Shown here one piece after another: positions 24,888 to 32,734 of a DNA stretch of 36,217 bases. Location of the stretch: assembly GCA_017520105.1 (NCBI GenBank), contig JAFWRL010000152.1, positions 1 to 36,217 of the forward strand. Reading direction: 5' to 3'. A program made the position numbers and the translations under genes. The DNA comes from Fibrobacter sp. GTDB lineage: Bacteria > Fibrobacterota > Fibrobacteria > Fibrobacterales > Fibrobacteraceae. Each line of letters begins with the position of its first letter. Positions within the stretch are counted from its first letter, which is position 1. The notes under the pieces were generated by a model, which saw nothing but the letters and a program-made list of their open reading frames with translations, searched no databases and had not been told where the DNA came from.

Positions 24888-25939
24888 TTTTTTCTCCTTA
24901 CATCCAAGAGGATTGGAGCCAAAACATCATAAGACAAATGTTCAACCTTATCTATCGCATAGCCCCAACCTTGCTGATTATCATCATTACTTTCAAGAAC
25001 AACTTTAAGAGTCTTCGTTTTTACACCAATAGTCTTCCCCGCAAGTTCCGAACCAGTATACGCACCTATCAATTGCCCCGAACCATCATAAAGATAAATC
25101 CAATCATTCGGAGCTACAAAAGTCCTACTATCAAATGTAACATAATTTTCCAAAAAATTCCCTAATTCATGAACACAGGAACTAGTCTTATTTTTTAAAT
25201 AAGGATGTTCATCTTCAAAACAAACGGGTTCTTCTAATTTGAAATCGCTAACAATAGACGCCACTTGTGCAAAACCATCCGTACTATTCCCAACTTTAAC
25301 TTTATATCCTTCAACAACAACTTGCCATTCGCCAGTCTCAATATCAGCACCAGAAAATTCTCCTTCAACATCAACGACTTCGACATTATTGAGATGGTCA
25401 AAGCATGAACGAAAAACATTCGAATCTAGGCATTCCAAATGTTTCTTTTGATAAGCCCCCTTTTCCGCCTCATCAAGCGTTATCATTTCATAACCGGATG
25501 TTCTAGCCAGTAACCCTCTGGCACCAACGAATTTACCATTTTCATCCATATATGCTGTTGAAAGAGAATCTAACTTCCATGGATAATAACGTATACCAGA
25601 CGGGGACACAAGATACATATCCAAATCATTGACTAATTTTGATTTGGTAAAATTTTCTACAGAAACATCTTCAACTGAAGGGACAGCATCATCCCAAACC
25701 AAGGTAATCCTCACTTTTTTTACCCCAGCACCAGCAGGAATACTAAACGTCCACTTTTTAACCATTCCATTGTATATTTCAAATTCACGGAACCTCTCAA
25801 ACTTTTGATTTGCAGCATCATAACCGTCAATAATATCCAAAGCACCTTTCGCATTCACACTACCCCAACCTGTTACAAAATCAGGACCTTGTCCGTATGA
25901 TACTCTCACTTTTTTTTCCTTCCATAATTTCAACCCCAT
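24884..25939 (-). CDS. Secreted subtilase, C-terminal fragment (frameshifted) with CUB-like domain
   Basis: This frame continues the subtilase of 25881-28142 after a shift of one base in an eight-A run (25910-25917). The real reading is EGKK then VRVSYGQGPDFVTGWGSVNAKGAL, the conserved end of the S8 catalytic domain. A beta-sandwich follows with KVRITLVWDDA and LVNDLDMYLVSPSG, as in subtilases of the KP-43 type. Residues from about 260 to the end (CVHELGNFLENYVTF, WIYLYDGSGQ, YTGSELAGKTIGV, VVLESNDDNQQGWGYAI) have the pattern of a CUB domain. The predicted start in this frame is only a by-product of the frameshift. If the shift is real, this part would not be made except by slippage. Confidence 0.75.
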   Translation of the reverse strand: MGLKLWKEKKVRVSYGQGPDFVTGWGSVNAKGALDIIDGYDAANQKFERFREFEIYNGMVKKWTFSIPAGAGVKKVRITLVWDDAVPSVEDVSVENFTKSKLVNDLDMYLVSPSGIRYYPWKLDSLSTAYMDENGKFVGARGLLARTSGYEMITLDEAEKGAYQKKHLECLDSNVFRSCFDHLNNVEVVDVEGEFSGADIETGEWQVVVEGYKVKVGNSTDGFAQVASIVSDFKLEEPVCFEDEHPYLKNKTSSCVHELGNFLENYVTFDSRTFVAPNDWIYLYDGSGQLIGAYTGSELAGKTIGVKTKTLKVVLESNDDNQQGWGYAIDKVEHLSYDVLAPILLDVRRKK

Positions 25940-28142
25940 CCAAAACTCTATGTTTGCCTTTCATATCTGTAGCCGAATGTATAAGTATAGCCTTTGTTGT
26001 CGAATTTCTCATTGATTGTTCTTCTAAAGGCAACCCCGTTCTCTCTCTAAATTTCTGATACATCAAAGCAACAACCCCAGTTACAATTGGAGCCGACAAC
26101 GATGTTCCACACATAAAATCATAATCATAACTTTCTATCCTTCCTTTGCCAATAGTCGTTGCTACAACAAAACTATATCGTGTACCATGCGCCACAACAT
26201 CTGGTTTTATACGACCATCCCATGTAGGCCCCAGCCCTGAAAAACTAGCCACAATATCCTCAGCTCTAGCATCGATAGCACCAACAACAATGGCGTTTTT
26301 AAATGGACCCAATATGGAATGAAAACCTCTCATCGTATCATAATATTGAACGTCTCCATTATTTCCTGCAGCCATAACAAAAGTTTTAGTTAAAAAGTCA
26401 CCACCTTCAGAAAACAGCTTCCAATTTCTAAAAATATTTTCATCTATCTTTCTAAAATTTTTCCCATAATAAATCGCTTTCCTCATCTTCTCCTTTTGGT
26501 CTTTTTCATCAAAAAAACAACATATATCATCATTTTCAACCAAAGCTGTAGAATGATTTACCACATGCCCTGACTGACGGTTAAACACACCACCCAATGA
26601 ATAAAATTGCACCTTAGGAGCAATTCCTCTCAATCGAGAATTTGGCGCCCCACTTCCATTTCCACCAATAGCACCCGCCACTCTTGTTCCATGATCCGCC
26701 CGACCTACGGTAGTGTTATCATAATCATATTTTTGATTTTCTTTACTATACCATGGAGATTTTCTAGGAAAATATTCTTTTTTTTCAACATCATATTCTT
26801 GAAAGGCTAAATTTTCAAAATCCACCCCAGTATCATAAACGCCAACAACCACTCCCTCTCCTGTATACAACTCTCCTTTTAACCACGTTGTTGTTTTTAC
26901 AGTTTCTTTCATCCCCGCCACCCATGCCGGACTACTTTGTAAATAATTCAAACCCATTGAACGATAAATCTGACCATTGTAAAAATCAACATCACTAAAA
27001 TAATATACTTTATCTTCAGAGCACGAAGCAAAAGGCGCCCCCACCTTCTCCGTTGCCAAATCCTTCACATTGTGATTTCGCGATAGACATTGCACAGAAT
27101 CCCTTGGAACCGTAGCCAAAACAATTTGGCGGTCTATCAACGCATCCGAACCGCCACAAGATTTTACGATATCCTTGCACGCAAACATTCCCACGTCAGA
27201 CCAGCACATCACTTCCAGCTTATACGAAAGTCTCTCCTCTACCGATTCCTCGCACGAGCCATTCTCTTGGCAAACACGTTTTTTCCCATACAAATCATCG
27301 TCTCCCAAAATCAAAGAAAGAGATGTCGTGTCATCTACAGAAAATGCGTTATAAAATCCAGACAATTGCAGTTGAAGCGTTTTTACTCTAACCGGAACAG
27401 AAGCCCTGCTGAATAACAGGGTCTGCCCTAGATAAGTGGACACTTCAACAACATCGACGCCCTTTGCTTTTAAAGAATCCTTTTCGTTCTTTGTAAATAC
27501 GGAATCTTTCAGGATCCAGAAACGTCCTTGGGACATAATCTTATCTTCATCGCCTTTGAATTTTTCAATCACCTGATGCTTATTACGGCTACTCCAGACA
27601 ACGTTGCCGGTCCCATTAGCACCGTCAAGCGGGTTATATCCCCAAAGGATATTACGGTTTTCATCATAAACAGCCATGAAGTTATTCTTTTCTTTAACAG
27701 CAGCATTTTTCTGGTACGAATAATCCCTGCTGCAATCCCAAGCCGTCCAGTCTTTGCGATACAAACGGAAATGCATCGTCACCGTTTTACCGGCCCGTAG
27801 TGAACCCTTCGTTTTCAAAGTCACAACCGTATATTTCCCTGCGGATATCACTTGCGAATTCGTCTGGAATGGATATGATGTATAATCAACCGCTACGGTC
27901 AGCATAGAATCCTGTCCGTAGCTTCCTGTTTTCATGCCACTGCAGCTGGGTTTGTTTGCGTTCTTTTCGCAATACTGGATATTCGTGTTTTCTGCGAAAT
28001 ACTGGATTACAGGATTTGATATGGTCTTTGTCGAAACATTGGTAAGAGTCACCCTATATTCCACCCAGTTCCATTCTGTCCTATGGCGTTCGCTACGAAA
28101 ATCAACCATTAAAGAATCGTTTGCCATTATAAAAACAGGCAA
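25881..28142 (-). CDS. Subtilisin-like serine protease (S8), N-terminal and catalytic part, frameshifted at both ends
   Basis: The catalytic triad is intact: D437 (VGVYDTGVD), H484 (ADHGTRVAG) and S681 (CGTSLSAPIVTG). Residues about 7-150 (NDSLMVDFRSE, WNWVEYRVTLTN, HFRLYRKDW) form an N-terminal beta-sandwich of possible carbohydrate-binding type; 150-400 is a pro-region-like part. The ORF's TTG start cannot be natural. In another frame, ATG at 28188 begins MRVKLLENLIMAVFLFACF, a signal peptide; removing one base in the T5 run (28131-28135) joins it to IMA-NDSLMVDF with a good cleavage site. The 3' end is cut off by a second one-base shift in an A8 run. The full gene is 24884-28188. It may be a pseudogene, slippage-controlled, or affected by two sequence errors. 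Confidence 0.8.
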   Translation of the reverse strand: MPVFIMANDSLMVDFRSERHRTEWNWVEYRVTLTNVSTKTISNPVIQYFAENTNIQYCEKNANKPSCSGMKTGSYGQDSMLTVAVDYTSYPFQTNSQVISAGKYTVVTLKTKGSLRAGKTVTMHFRLYRKDWTAWDCSRDYSYQKNAAVKEKNNFMAVYDENRNILWGYNPLDGANGTGNVVWSSRNKHQVIEKFKGDEDKIMSQGRFWILKDSVFTKNEKDSLKAKGVDVVEVSTYLGQTLLFSRASVPVRVKTLQLQLSGFYNAFSVDDTTSLSLILGDDDLYGKKRVCQENGSCEESVEERLSYKLEVMCWSDVGMFACKDIVKSCGGSDALIDRQIVLATVPRDSVQCLSRNHNVKDLATEKVGAPFASCSEDKVYYFSDVDFYNGQIYRSMGLNYLQSSPAWVAGMKETVKTTTWLKGELYTGEGVVVGVYDTGVDFENLAFQEYDVEKKEYFPRKSPWYSKENQKYDYDNTTVGRADHGTRVAGAIGGNGSGAPNSRLRGIAPKVQFYSLGGVFNRQSGHVVNHSTALVENDDICCFFDEKDQKEKMRKAIYYGKNFRKIDENIFRNWKLFSEGGDFLTKTFVMAAGNNGDVQYYDTMRGFHSILGPFKNAIVVGAIDARAEDIVASFSGLGPTWDGRIKPDVVAHGTRYSFVVATTIGKGRIESYDYDFMCGTSLSAPIVTGVVALMYQKFRERTGLPLEEQSMRNSTTKAILIHSATDMKGKHRVLDGVEIMEGKKSESIIRTRS

Positions 28143-28292
28143 AAAGAAAAACCGCCATAATCAAGTTTTCTAACAATTTCACACGCATCCCCAATAAATA
28201 CAATATGATTATGCAAAGGCACCCATTTTTAAGTTAATTTATTTCACAGAAAACAACAAACAACTTTTTCGTAATATCTTTTTTACGTGCAT

Positions 28293-28341
28293 ACAAAGAT
28301 CCCTCATCAACAGAGTATCAATACAATAGGAGGGTCTTTGT
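28293..28341. promoter_or_regulatory. 12-bp inverted repeat with outward-facing CTTTG motifs
   Basis: ACAAAGATCCCTC (28293-28305) and GAGGGTCTTTGT (28330-28341) are inverted copies apart from one extra base. Each arm carries an outward TCTTTG, so the minus strand has GATCTTTG and the plus strand GGTCTTTG, both close to TAnnTTTG. This may be a pair of divergent promoters or a regulator site; the minus-strand one would drive the subtilase operon. Confidence 0.35.
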
Positions 28342-28434
28342 TCGCGTACTAAAGGGTGAAATAAGCGGGGCGTTGCGGGGCGGCGTATGAGCCCCGCAGT
28401 GGAGGTAGCGAAAGAACCGACTCGGGTGGGTTAA

Positions 28435-28467
28435 ACAAAAAACGCCCACTCACATTTGAGTTGGCGT
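28435..28467 (-). terminator. Rho-independent terminator of the helicase-associated gene
   Basis: On the minus strand ACGCC-A-ACTCA pairs with TGAGT-G-GGCGT around a 4-nt loop (28467-28442), with one internal mismatch, followed by TTTTTTGTTT. It lies about 65 bp past the stop at 28533. Confidence 0.8.
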
Positions 28468-28532
28468 GATTATAAGGGCGGGAGTCGGGGCTGTAGCGAG
28501 GGGGACACCTCCCCCTTCCCTCAAAAAGAGAC

Positions 28533-30428
28533 TTACAGCTGCGTGGCAGCGGCTTTCTTGCTCAAGACCTTGATTTCCTGAATAAACGAAAGGTCTAGCG
28601 AGAAGCGTTCTTCCTTGCCGTTTTCCTGGATTTCAACCATTGACGGGGACTTGGCCAAATGGAGCGCATGCACGTAGAACATCTTTTCTTCGAGCTTCGC
28701 GTTTCGCTTGGTCTTGTCCATGATTTTCGCGGCAAGCGGGGTGCCCACGGTCTTTGCGTAACGGAGGACCTTCACGAGATCGAACGTGCTCAATTTCTGA
28801 TAAACGCTACCGTACTTGGTAGAATCCATCGTCGCCTGGGCAGATGCCTCGTCAGCTTCGTCGCGCAACTCGTAGTCAATCTTCTTTGCATCGGGCCATG
28901 CAATCGCAAATTCGGCACGCCATTCGTCGAGGGATGCCGGCGTGCGGTTTTCCGTCGATTCGCCCACGTACGGGAAGAACCCGTAATTCTCGAGAATTTC
29001 GAGCGCACGCGCCTCCAGTTCTGGATTGAGGATAAAGCCGTATCCCGGGATGTATTCTTCGGTACATTCCATGAACTGCGGGAAACGGGAAAGCTCGCTC
29101 AGAATTTCCTTGCTTTCGACCTTCAGGAGTCTAGCCGTGCGCACCTTCGCGCCGTAGAACGAAGCGTTCCATTCGGCAATCGTCGAAGACACGTTCTCGG
29201 GAGGCTTGATCCAGTTGCGGAGATTCTCGATTTCGGATTCAGGGAAGCCGCACTTGAGGCCCGCCACGTAAGTTTCCTTTTCGAGCGTAAAGCAGAGGAA
29301 CGTCTCGTCGTTCTTGACTTTAGCGAGGCACGCGAGGGAGTAGAGCACGCGCGGCGCCATGCCCGTAGAGACAACCAAGTCAAAGTTCGGGAGAGCAGTA
29401 AGGTTCGCCTCGGGAATCGAAGCGATAGACGTTTCGAGCCAATCCCTGCCCGACTTGCTCAACACCACGGACGTTACCTTGTTCTGCGCCATGCGGAAAT
29501 CGACAAGTCCCAACAGCCAAAGCTCGCAGAGCGGACGCGGCAGGTGTTCCCACGCAAGCATCTTGCACTTTTCCTGAATGCGGTACGACGGGTCCATCAC
29601 CCAGAAACGCAGGGCGGCGTCGGTAGCCGAAAGCCCCTCGCCAATGCCTTTCAGCAAATGCGCACAAAGGTCGCGGTCGCCATGGAAACGTTCCTTAATC
29701 CACCACGTGATGACATCCTGATGCAGGCGGAATCCGTTCTTGTGGATAAAATCAATCGCAGCCACCGACGGGAGCAAGAACGTATTCTCGCGTTCCAGCC
29801 AGCCGTTCTGCACGAGGAAACTGAAGATAAGCGACGTCTCATGTTCGCTTGCCTTTTCGGAAACGCGACGTGCCGACGCAAACGATTCCGTACAAATTTG
29901 GCGTCCACGACGGTGAAGGGTCCCATTGGTATTGATGCGGAGCTGTTTTTTCTTCGCCGTGGCAAGCACCGTGCAAATATGCCAGTCCAAAAGGTTCTGG
30001 TAAGAAATCGTCGGAGAAACCGTGTCAATTTCGCCTTCCGGCTTGACTTCAAAACAACCGGCAAAATCACTAAAGCCCAAATAAATAGGCGTACCGCCCA
30101 CAAAGGAACGCCAAAGGACATATTCACGGCACATCGTGAGGAGGAACGTCTGGAGTTCGCGGTTCTTGCTCACGGGGACCGTCAGTCGAAGTTCGTTAAA
30201 GGCAAGTCCCCTGGACCCGCTGTTATAAATCAAGTTGAGGCAACGGCGTTGCCACGGCTCCATCTTGGAGAACAAGCCCGAAACACGCTTCTTGTCGGAG
30301 TAATAGGACAGTGTTTCGGACTGGATGAGAGCATTGTTTAAAAGTCCCTTTTTGCCGAACGCCTTGGCATGGGCGTTACGAAGCAAGGGCTTTGACATTC
30401 CATCAAAAAAAGCACTTAAATCAAACAT
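28533..30428 (-). CDS. Helicase-associated protein with XPB/Ssl2 N-terminal-like domain
   Basis: The 631-residue soluble protein carries, at about residues 345-430, a pattern typical of the XPB/Ssl2 N-terminal-like helicase-associated domain (PF13625): LPNFDLVVSTGMAPRVLYSLACLA, then FTLEKETYVAGLKCGFPESEIENLRNWI and TIAEWNASF. The rest is mostly helical, with winged-helix-like parts near 50-130 and 215-270. No Walker motifs are present, so it is not a helicase itself. It may partner an XPB-type or other helicase encoded elsewhere; the nearby DinG-like gene is a remote possibility. AAGGTG precedes the ATG. A TATATTTG box is 23 nt upstream, and GCACC/GGTGC (30432-30436, 30446-30450) can form a small stem that hides the ribosome site. 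Confidence 0.7.
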   Translation of the reverse strand: MFDLSAFFDGMSKPLLRNAHAKAFGKKGLLNNALIQSETLSYYSDKKRVSGLFSKMEPWQRRCLNLIYNSGSRGLAFNELRLTVPVSKNRELQTFLLTMCREYVLWRSFVGGTPIYLGFSDFAGCFEVKPEGEIDTVSPTISYQNLLDWHICTVLATAKKKQLRINTNGTLHRRGRQICTESFASARRVSEKASEHETSLIFSFLVQNGWLERENTFLLPSVAAIDFIHKNGFRLHQDVITWWIKERFHGDRDLCAHLLKGIGEGLSATDAALRFWVMDPSYRIQEKCKMLAWEHLPRPLCELWLLGLVDFRMAQNKVTSVVLSKSGRDWLETSIASIPEANLTALPNFDLVVSTGMAPRVLYSLACLAKVKNDETFLCFTLEKETYVAGLKCGFPESEIENLRNWIKPPENVSSTIAEWNASFYGAKVRTARLLKVESKEILSELSRFPQFMECTEEYIPGYGFILNPELEARALEILENYGFFPYVGESTENRTPASLDEWRAEFAIAWPDAKKIDYELRDEADEASAQATMDSTKYGSVYQKLSTFDLVKVLRYAKTVGTPLAAKIMDKTKRNAKLEEKMFYVHALHLAKSPSMVEIQENGKEERFSLDLSFIQEIKVLSKKAAATQL

Positions 30429-30450
30429 TATGCACCTTAAAGCAGGGTGC

Positions 30451-30458
30451 CAAATATA
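30451..30458 (-). promoter_or_regulatory. TAnnTTTG promoter element of the helicase-associated gene
   Basis: TATATTTG on the minus strand ends 22 nt before the ATG at 30428, leaving room for a leader with the AAGGTG ribosome site. The upstream TTTG is not found at the usual spacing. Confidence 0.4.
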
Positions 30459-30509
30459 ATAAAAATCACGCGGTTCGTTAAGGGGCTACACACGTGAACA
30501 GGTATGAGC

Positions 30510-30537
30510 AGTAGGAAGTAGGCGGTAGGAAGTAGGA
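30510..30537 (+). repeat. Heptanucleotide tandem array, four units
   Basis: Units AGTAGGA, AGTAGGC, GGTAGGA, AGTAGGA run end to end. Seven bases (AGGGGTT) later comes ACGTCAT (30545-30551), the left end of the REP-like family. Confidence 0.8.
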
Positions 30538-30544
30538 AGGGGTT

Positions 30545-30580
30545 ACGTCATTGCGACCCTCGTTAGAGGGGAAGCCCCCC
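30545..30580. repeat. Partial REP-like element with hairpin
   Basis: ACGTCAT is followed by TGCGA and CCCTC-GTTA-GAGGG (30557-30561, 30566-30570), then a C-run. The expected right end (ATGACGT) is missing; the element stops just before the stop codon of the FISUMP gene. It may serve as that gene's terminator, but there is no downstream T-run on the minus strand. Confidence 0.55.
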
Positions 30581-30588
30581 CAAAAAAA

Positions 30589-31422
30589 TCAGTCCTTCAA
30601 GCAACGGATAGCCACGAAAAAACTATGGTTCAACGTAGATGTCGTTACCGATGAAGGGGTAAACTTAGCGCATACCATATTTTGATCGTCACGTTCATCA
30701 ACGCTTGCAAAAAGGCCGGCCTCTTCAAAATATATCGCACCATTCCATCCAACACCACCAAGCAAAAGCACATCAAAACCAGATTCTCCTGTACCTCCAG
30801 CCGATTTCGCCACCAAATCCTGAACGTAGGCATTGTTCAGCAACTCTTGCCATTCTTCAATACTCGGGATATGCCAGCCTTTCGGACAAAGACCTTTGAA
30901 CGGACGAGCGTTCGCCGGGACAGCCGGATAATATACAGGCCCATCAAACAAATCTAGAAGTCCCCATTGATCGTATAAATTACCGTAAATGCTGCAATTA
31001 GACATTTCCTCATTAGGACAGTCATATGCAATTCTATTGTTTTTATCTTTCAAATTGTATGCTAAATTTTCAGCAAACCACGTTTGCGTTCCAATCGTGA
31101 CCGTTTTGTATTTTTTCCCGTCACGCTCGTCTATAACCATGTTATTCGTTGCCTCAATATTTGCAGACGAGGTTACACTAGCACTAGAACCGTTTACCTT
31201 TTCCGATGAACCGTTAACAGCATTTTTTTCAACAGAACTAGAGAGCTCTACGTTGTACACAACAGAAGAACTAGACATTACAGAAGGCATTCCACCTTCC
31301 GAACTAGAAAGTAGAACCGATGCCGAAGATTCCAGCGAACTTGGTGAATCCGGTCCCGAAGAAGATTCTTCGCTACATGCAACAAACAGCAGCAAGACAA
31401 GAAAAGGAGCTTTATATTTCAT
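30589..31422 (-). CDS. FISUMP-domain lipoprotein (Fibrobacter succinogenes major paralogous domain)
   Basis: The 277-residue protein has a lipoprotein signal (LLLFVACSEE, Cys at about 16), a Ser-rich linker (about 18-90) typical of Fibrobacter surface proteins, and a FISUMP domain: DERDGKKYKTVTIGTQTWFAENLAY, CSIYGNLYDQWG, LCPKGWHIPSIEEWQELL and FFVAIRCLKD at the end. The domain occurs in very many Fibrobacter lipoproteins; its function is not established, but it is presumed surface-exposed. AAAGG precedes the ATG. It follows the two small lipoproteins of the Rhs module at a 61-nt distance and may be unrelated to them. Confidence 0.92.
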   Translation of the reverse strand: MKYKAPFLVLLLFVACSEESSSGPDSPSSLESSASVLLSSSEGGMPSVMSSSSVVYNVELSSSVEKNAVNGSSEKVNGSSASVTSSANIEATNNMVIDERDGKKYKTVTIGTQTWFAENLAYNLKDKNNRIAYDCPNEEMSNCSIYGNLYDQWGLLDLFDGPVYYPAVPANARPFKGLCPKGWHIPSIEEWQELLNNAYVQDLVAKSAGGTGESGFDVLLLGGVGWNGAIYFEEAGLFASVDERDDQNMVCAKFTPSSVTTSTLNHSFFVAIRCLKD

Positions 31423-31483
31423 AAGATAAACCTTTTTTCATATTATATATCAGAATCTTAATCAATGCATCATAGGCCATTCT

Positions 31484-32011
31484 TTACATCGGCCAACCCA
31501 CCGATTTTATTTCTTTTGTTTCATAATTATATTGGTACATCGGGCCCCTATCTGTGTGAATCAAAAAAATCATGTCACATTTTTTGTTGTCTTTTGACTT
31601 GCAATAATGGTGGTAAATTTCAGTGTCATTAATCACTTCTCTCGTGAAGGAACTATAGTCATAACTAATATCATTTATCCAATATGGCCCCACTTCCGTA
31701 GGAACTGGAGAAGGACGGGCAGTCCCAACAGTTTCCCCGCCAACCCATTTTCCGTCAAAGGTTTCAAGAATTTCCATATAAACTAGAGAGTCCATACACG
31801 GGGTCCCTATATTCTGATTATTCAGCCCCTTTATGGTACAGTAGTTAAAATAATCGTATTCCAGACAAAAGGCCCCCTCTGCTTGGACCTCGTTACAGAA
31901 GGCTGCCGTTCTCTTGTATGATTGGCACGCATCCGTTCTGCATTCACCTGAGGCACAGCCACAAAGATAGCACACGATTATTAAGTACAGCAGGAACTTC
32001 ATTATTTGCAT
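31484..32011 (-). CDS. Small lipoprotein, candidate immunity protein of the Rhs module
   Basis: The protein of about 175 residues has a short signal peptide ending LCGC (Cys at about 19) and a Cys-rich mature part (ECRTDACQSY, FCNEV, FCLEY, NYCTIKG, HYCKSKDNKKCD), suggesting several disulfides and so a periplasmic or surface location. Starts at 32011 (MQIMKF) and 32002 (MKFLLY) are equally possible; neither has a ribosome site. It is 21 nt after another lipoprotein, which itself follows the Rhs tip by 3 nt. Immunity genes normally lie directly downstream of their Rhs toxin tip, so either or both may be immunity proteins. This is inference; no family is recognised. Confidence 0.55.
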   Translation of the reverse strand: MQIMKFLLYLIIVCYLCGCASGECRTDACQSYKRTAAFCNEVQAEGAFCLEYDYFNYCTIKGLNNQNIGTPCMDSLVYMEILETFDGKWVGGETVGTARPSPVPTEVGPYWINDISYDYSSFTREVINDTEIYHHYCKSKDNKKCDMIFLIHTDRGPMYQYNYETKEIKSVGWPM

Positions 32012-32032
32012 AACAAAAAAAAACGATTATAA

Positions 32033-32731
32033 CTAGAACGAAAAAGGCTTTCTTTTGTGGCATTCGGAACTATTTACATAACCAAAAGGAAGCGGCACAT
32101 ACATTGAAACATCCTTCTCTAGCGGACAATCCTTACACCATTCTTTTTTCTCTACATAAAAAAGAATTTTATACGAATATTCGCGCCGACTTTTCAGAAC
32201 GATAAGGGAGTCGGAAACAATCATATCGTAAGGAGAACTGCTAAAAGGTTCCCATACTGCATTTTCACCTACAAAATCCTTCAGCACATTCAAACTGTCG
32301 TAGCGCATTTGGGTATAGTATTTAGAATCGCAGAAGGATACTTGAAACACATTGTTCTCTTTCAAGTAGATTTCCGGCTTGACAATACATACCTCCTCAG
32401 AATCGCATAATTCTTTATCGGACGAATTCCGCAATGAATAGGTGGTAGAGTCTGGTTGACCGTTAAACAAAGAAGAACACCATTTATTCATTTTCATGTA
32501 ATTATGCCATTCTGTCTGAGGTATATTTAAAGACATCAACTCCCTTTGTCTAGAAAACTGATATTCACAAGCTTCCGGAATACTAATTATTCCAGCAGTA
32601 GATTCATCAATAAAAACAACCTTATTTACAAAATACCGATAGCCATAGTTTGGAGCAGGTACCGCCTTTTCGCGATTAGAACAACCGCAAAGGATTAAAA
32701 GAAGATATATCGCAAGAAAAAATTTCGGCAT
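32033..32731 (-). CDS. Lipoprotein, likely immunity protein for the Rhs metallopeptidase tip
   Basis: The 232-residue protein has a lipoprotein signal (LLLILCGCSN, Cys at about 17) and a mature part rich in aromatic and charged residues, with Cys in EACEYQF, KWCSSLF, LCDSEEVCIVK, CDSKYYT and WCKDCPLEKD. It begins 3 nt after the stop of the Rhs tip, with TTAGG upstream, so it is translated together with the toxin; this is the standard position of an immunity gene. A lipid-anchored immunity protein would mean that the toxin acts in the periplasm or at the cell surface. No family recognised. Confidence 0.6.
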   Translation of the reverse strand: MPKFFLAIYLLLILCGCSNREKAVPAPNYGYRYFVNKVVFIDESTAGIISIPEACEYQFSRQRELMSLNIPQTEWHNYMKMNKWCSSLFNGQPDSTTYSLRNSSDKELCDSEEVCIVKPEIYLKENNVFQVSFCDSKYYTQMRYDSLNVLKDFVGENAVWEPFSSSPYDMIVSDSLIVLKSRREYSYKILFYVEKKEWCKDCPLEKDVSMYVPLPFGYVNSSECHKRKPFSF

Positions 32732-32734
32732 AAC

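Larger units (their letters stand above)
28189..28532. other. 344-bp intergenic region with inverted repeats and terminator, no gene seen
   Basis: No open frame of note. It contains an inverted repeat at 28293-28341, a perfect hairpin GCGGGGC/GCCCCGC (28375-28381, 28391-28397), a minus-strand terminator (28442-28467) and a hairpin GGGGGA/TCCCCC (28500-28515). The middle (28350-28430) is far more G+C-rich than the flanks and could be an RNA or a degraded repeat. No known RNA family was recognised. Confidence 0.5.

Noticed and set aside
28330..28440. A known structured RNA (tmRNA, 6S, riboswitch)
   Set aside because: No conserved core of these families could be recognised.
28659..30341. 560-codon plus-strand open frame
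   Set aside because: Antisense shadow of the helicase-associated gene; Arg/His-rich, no domain, no ribosome site.
30557..30580. Intrinsic terminator for the FISUMP gene
   Set aside because: The stem exists but there is no T-run after it on the minus strand; listed as a repeat instead.
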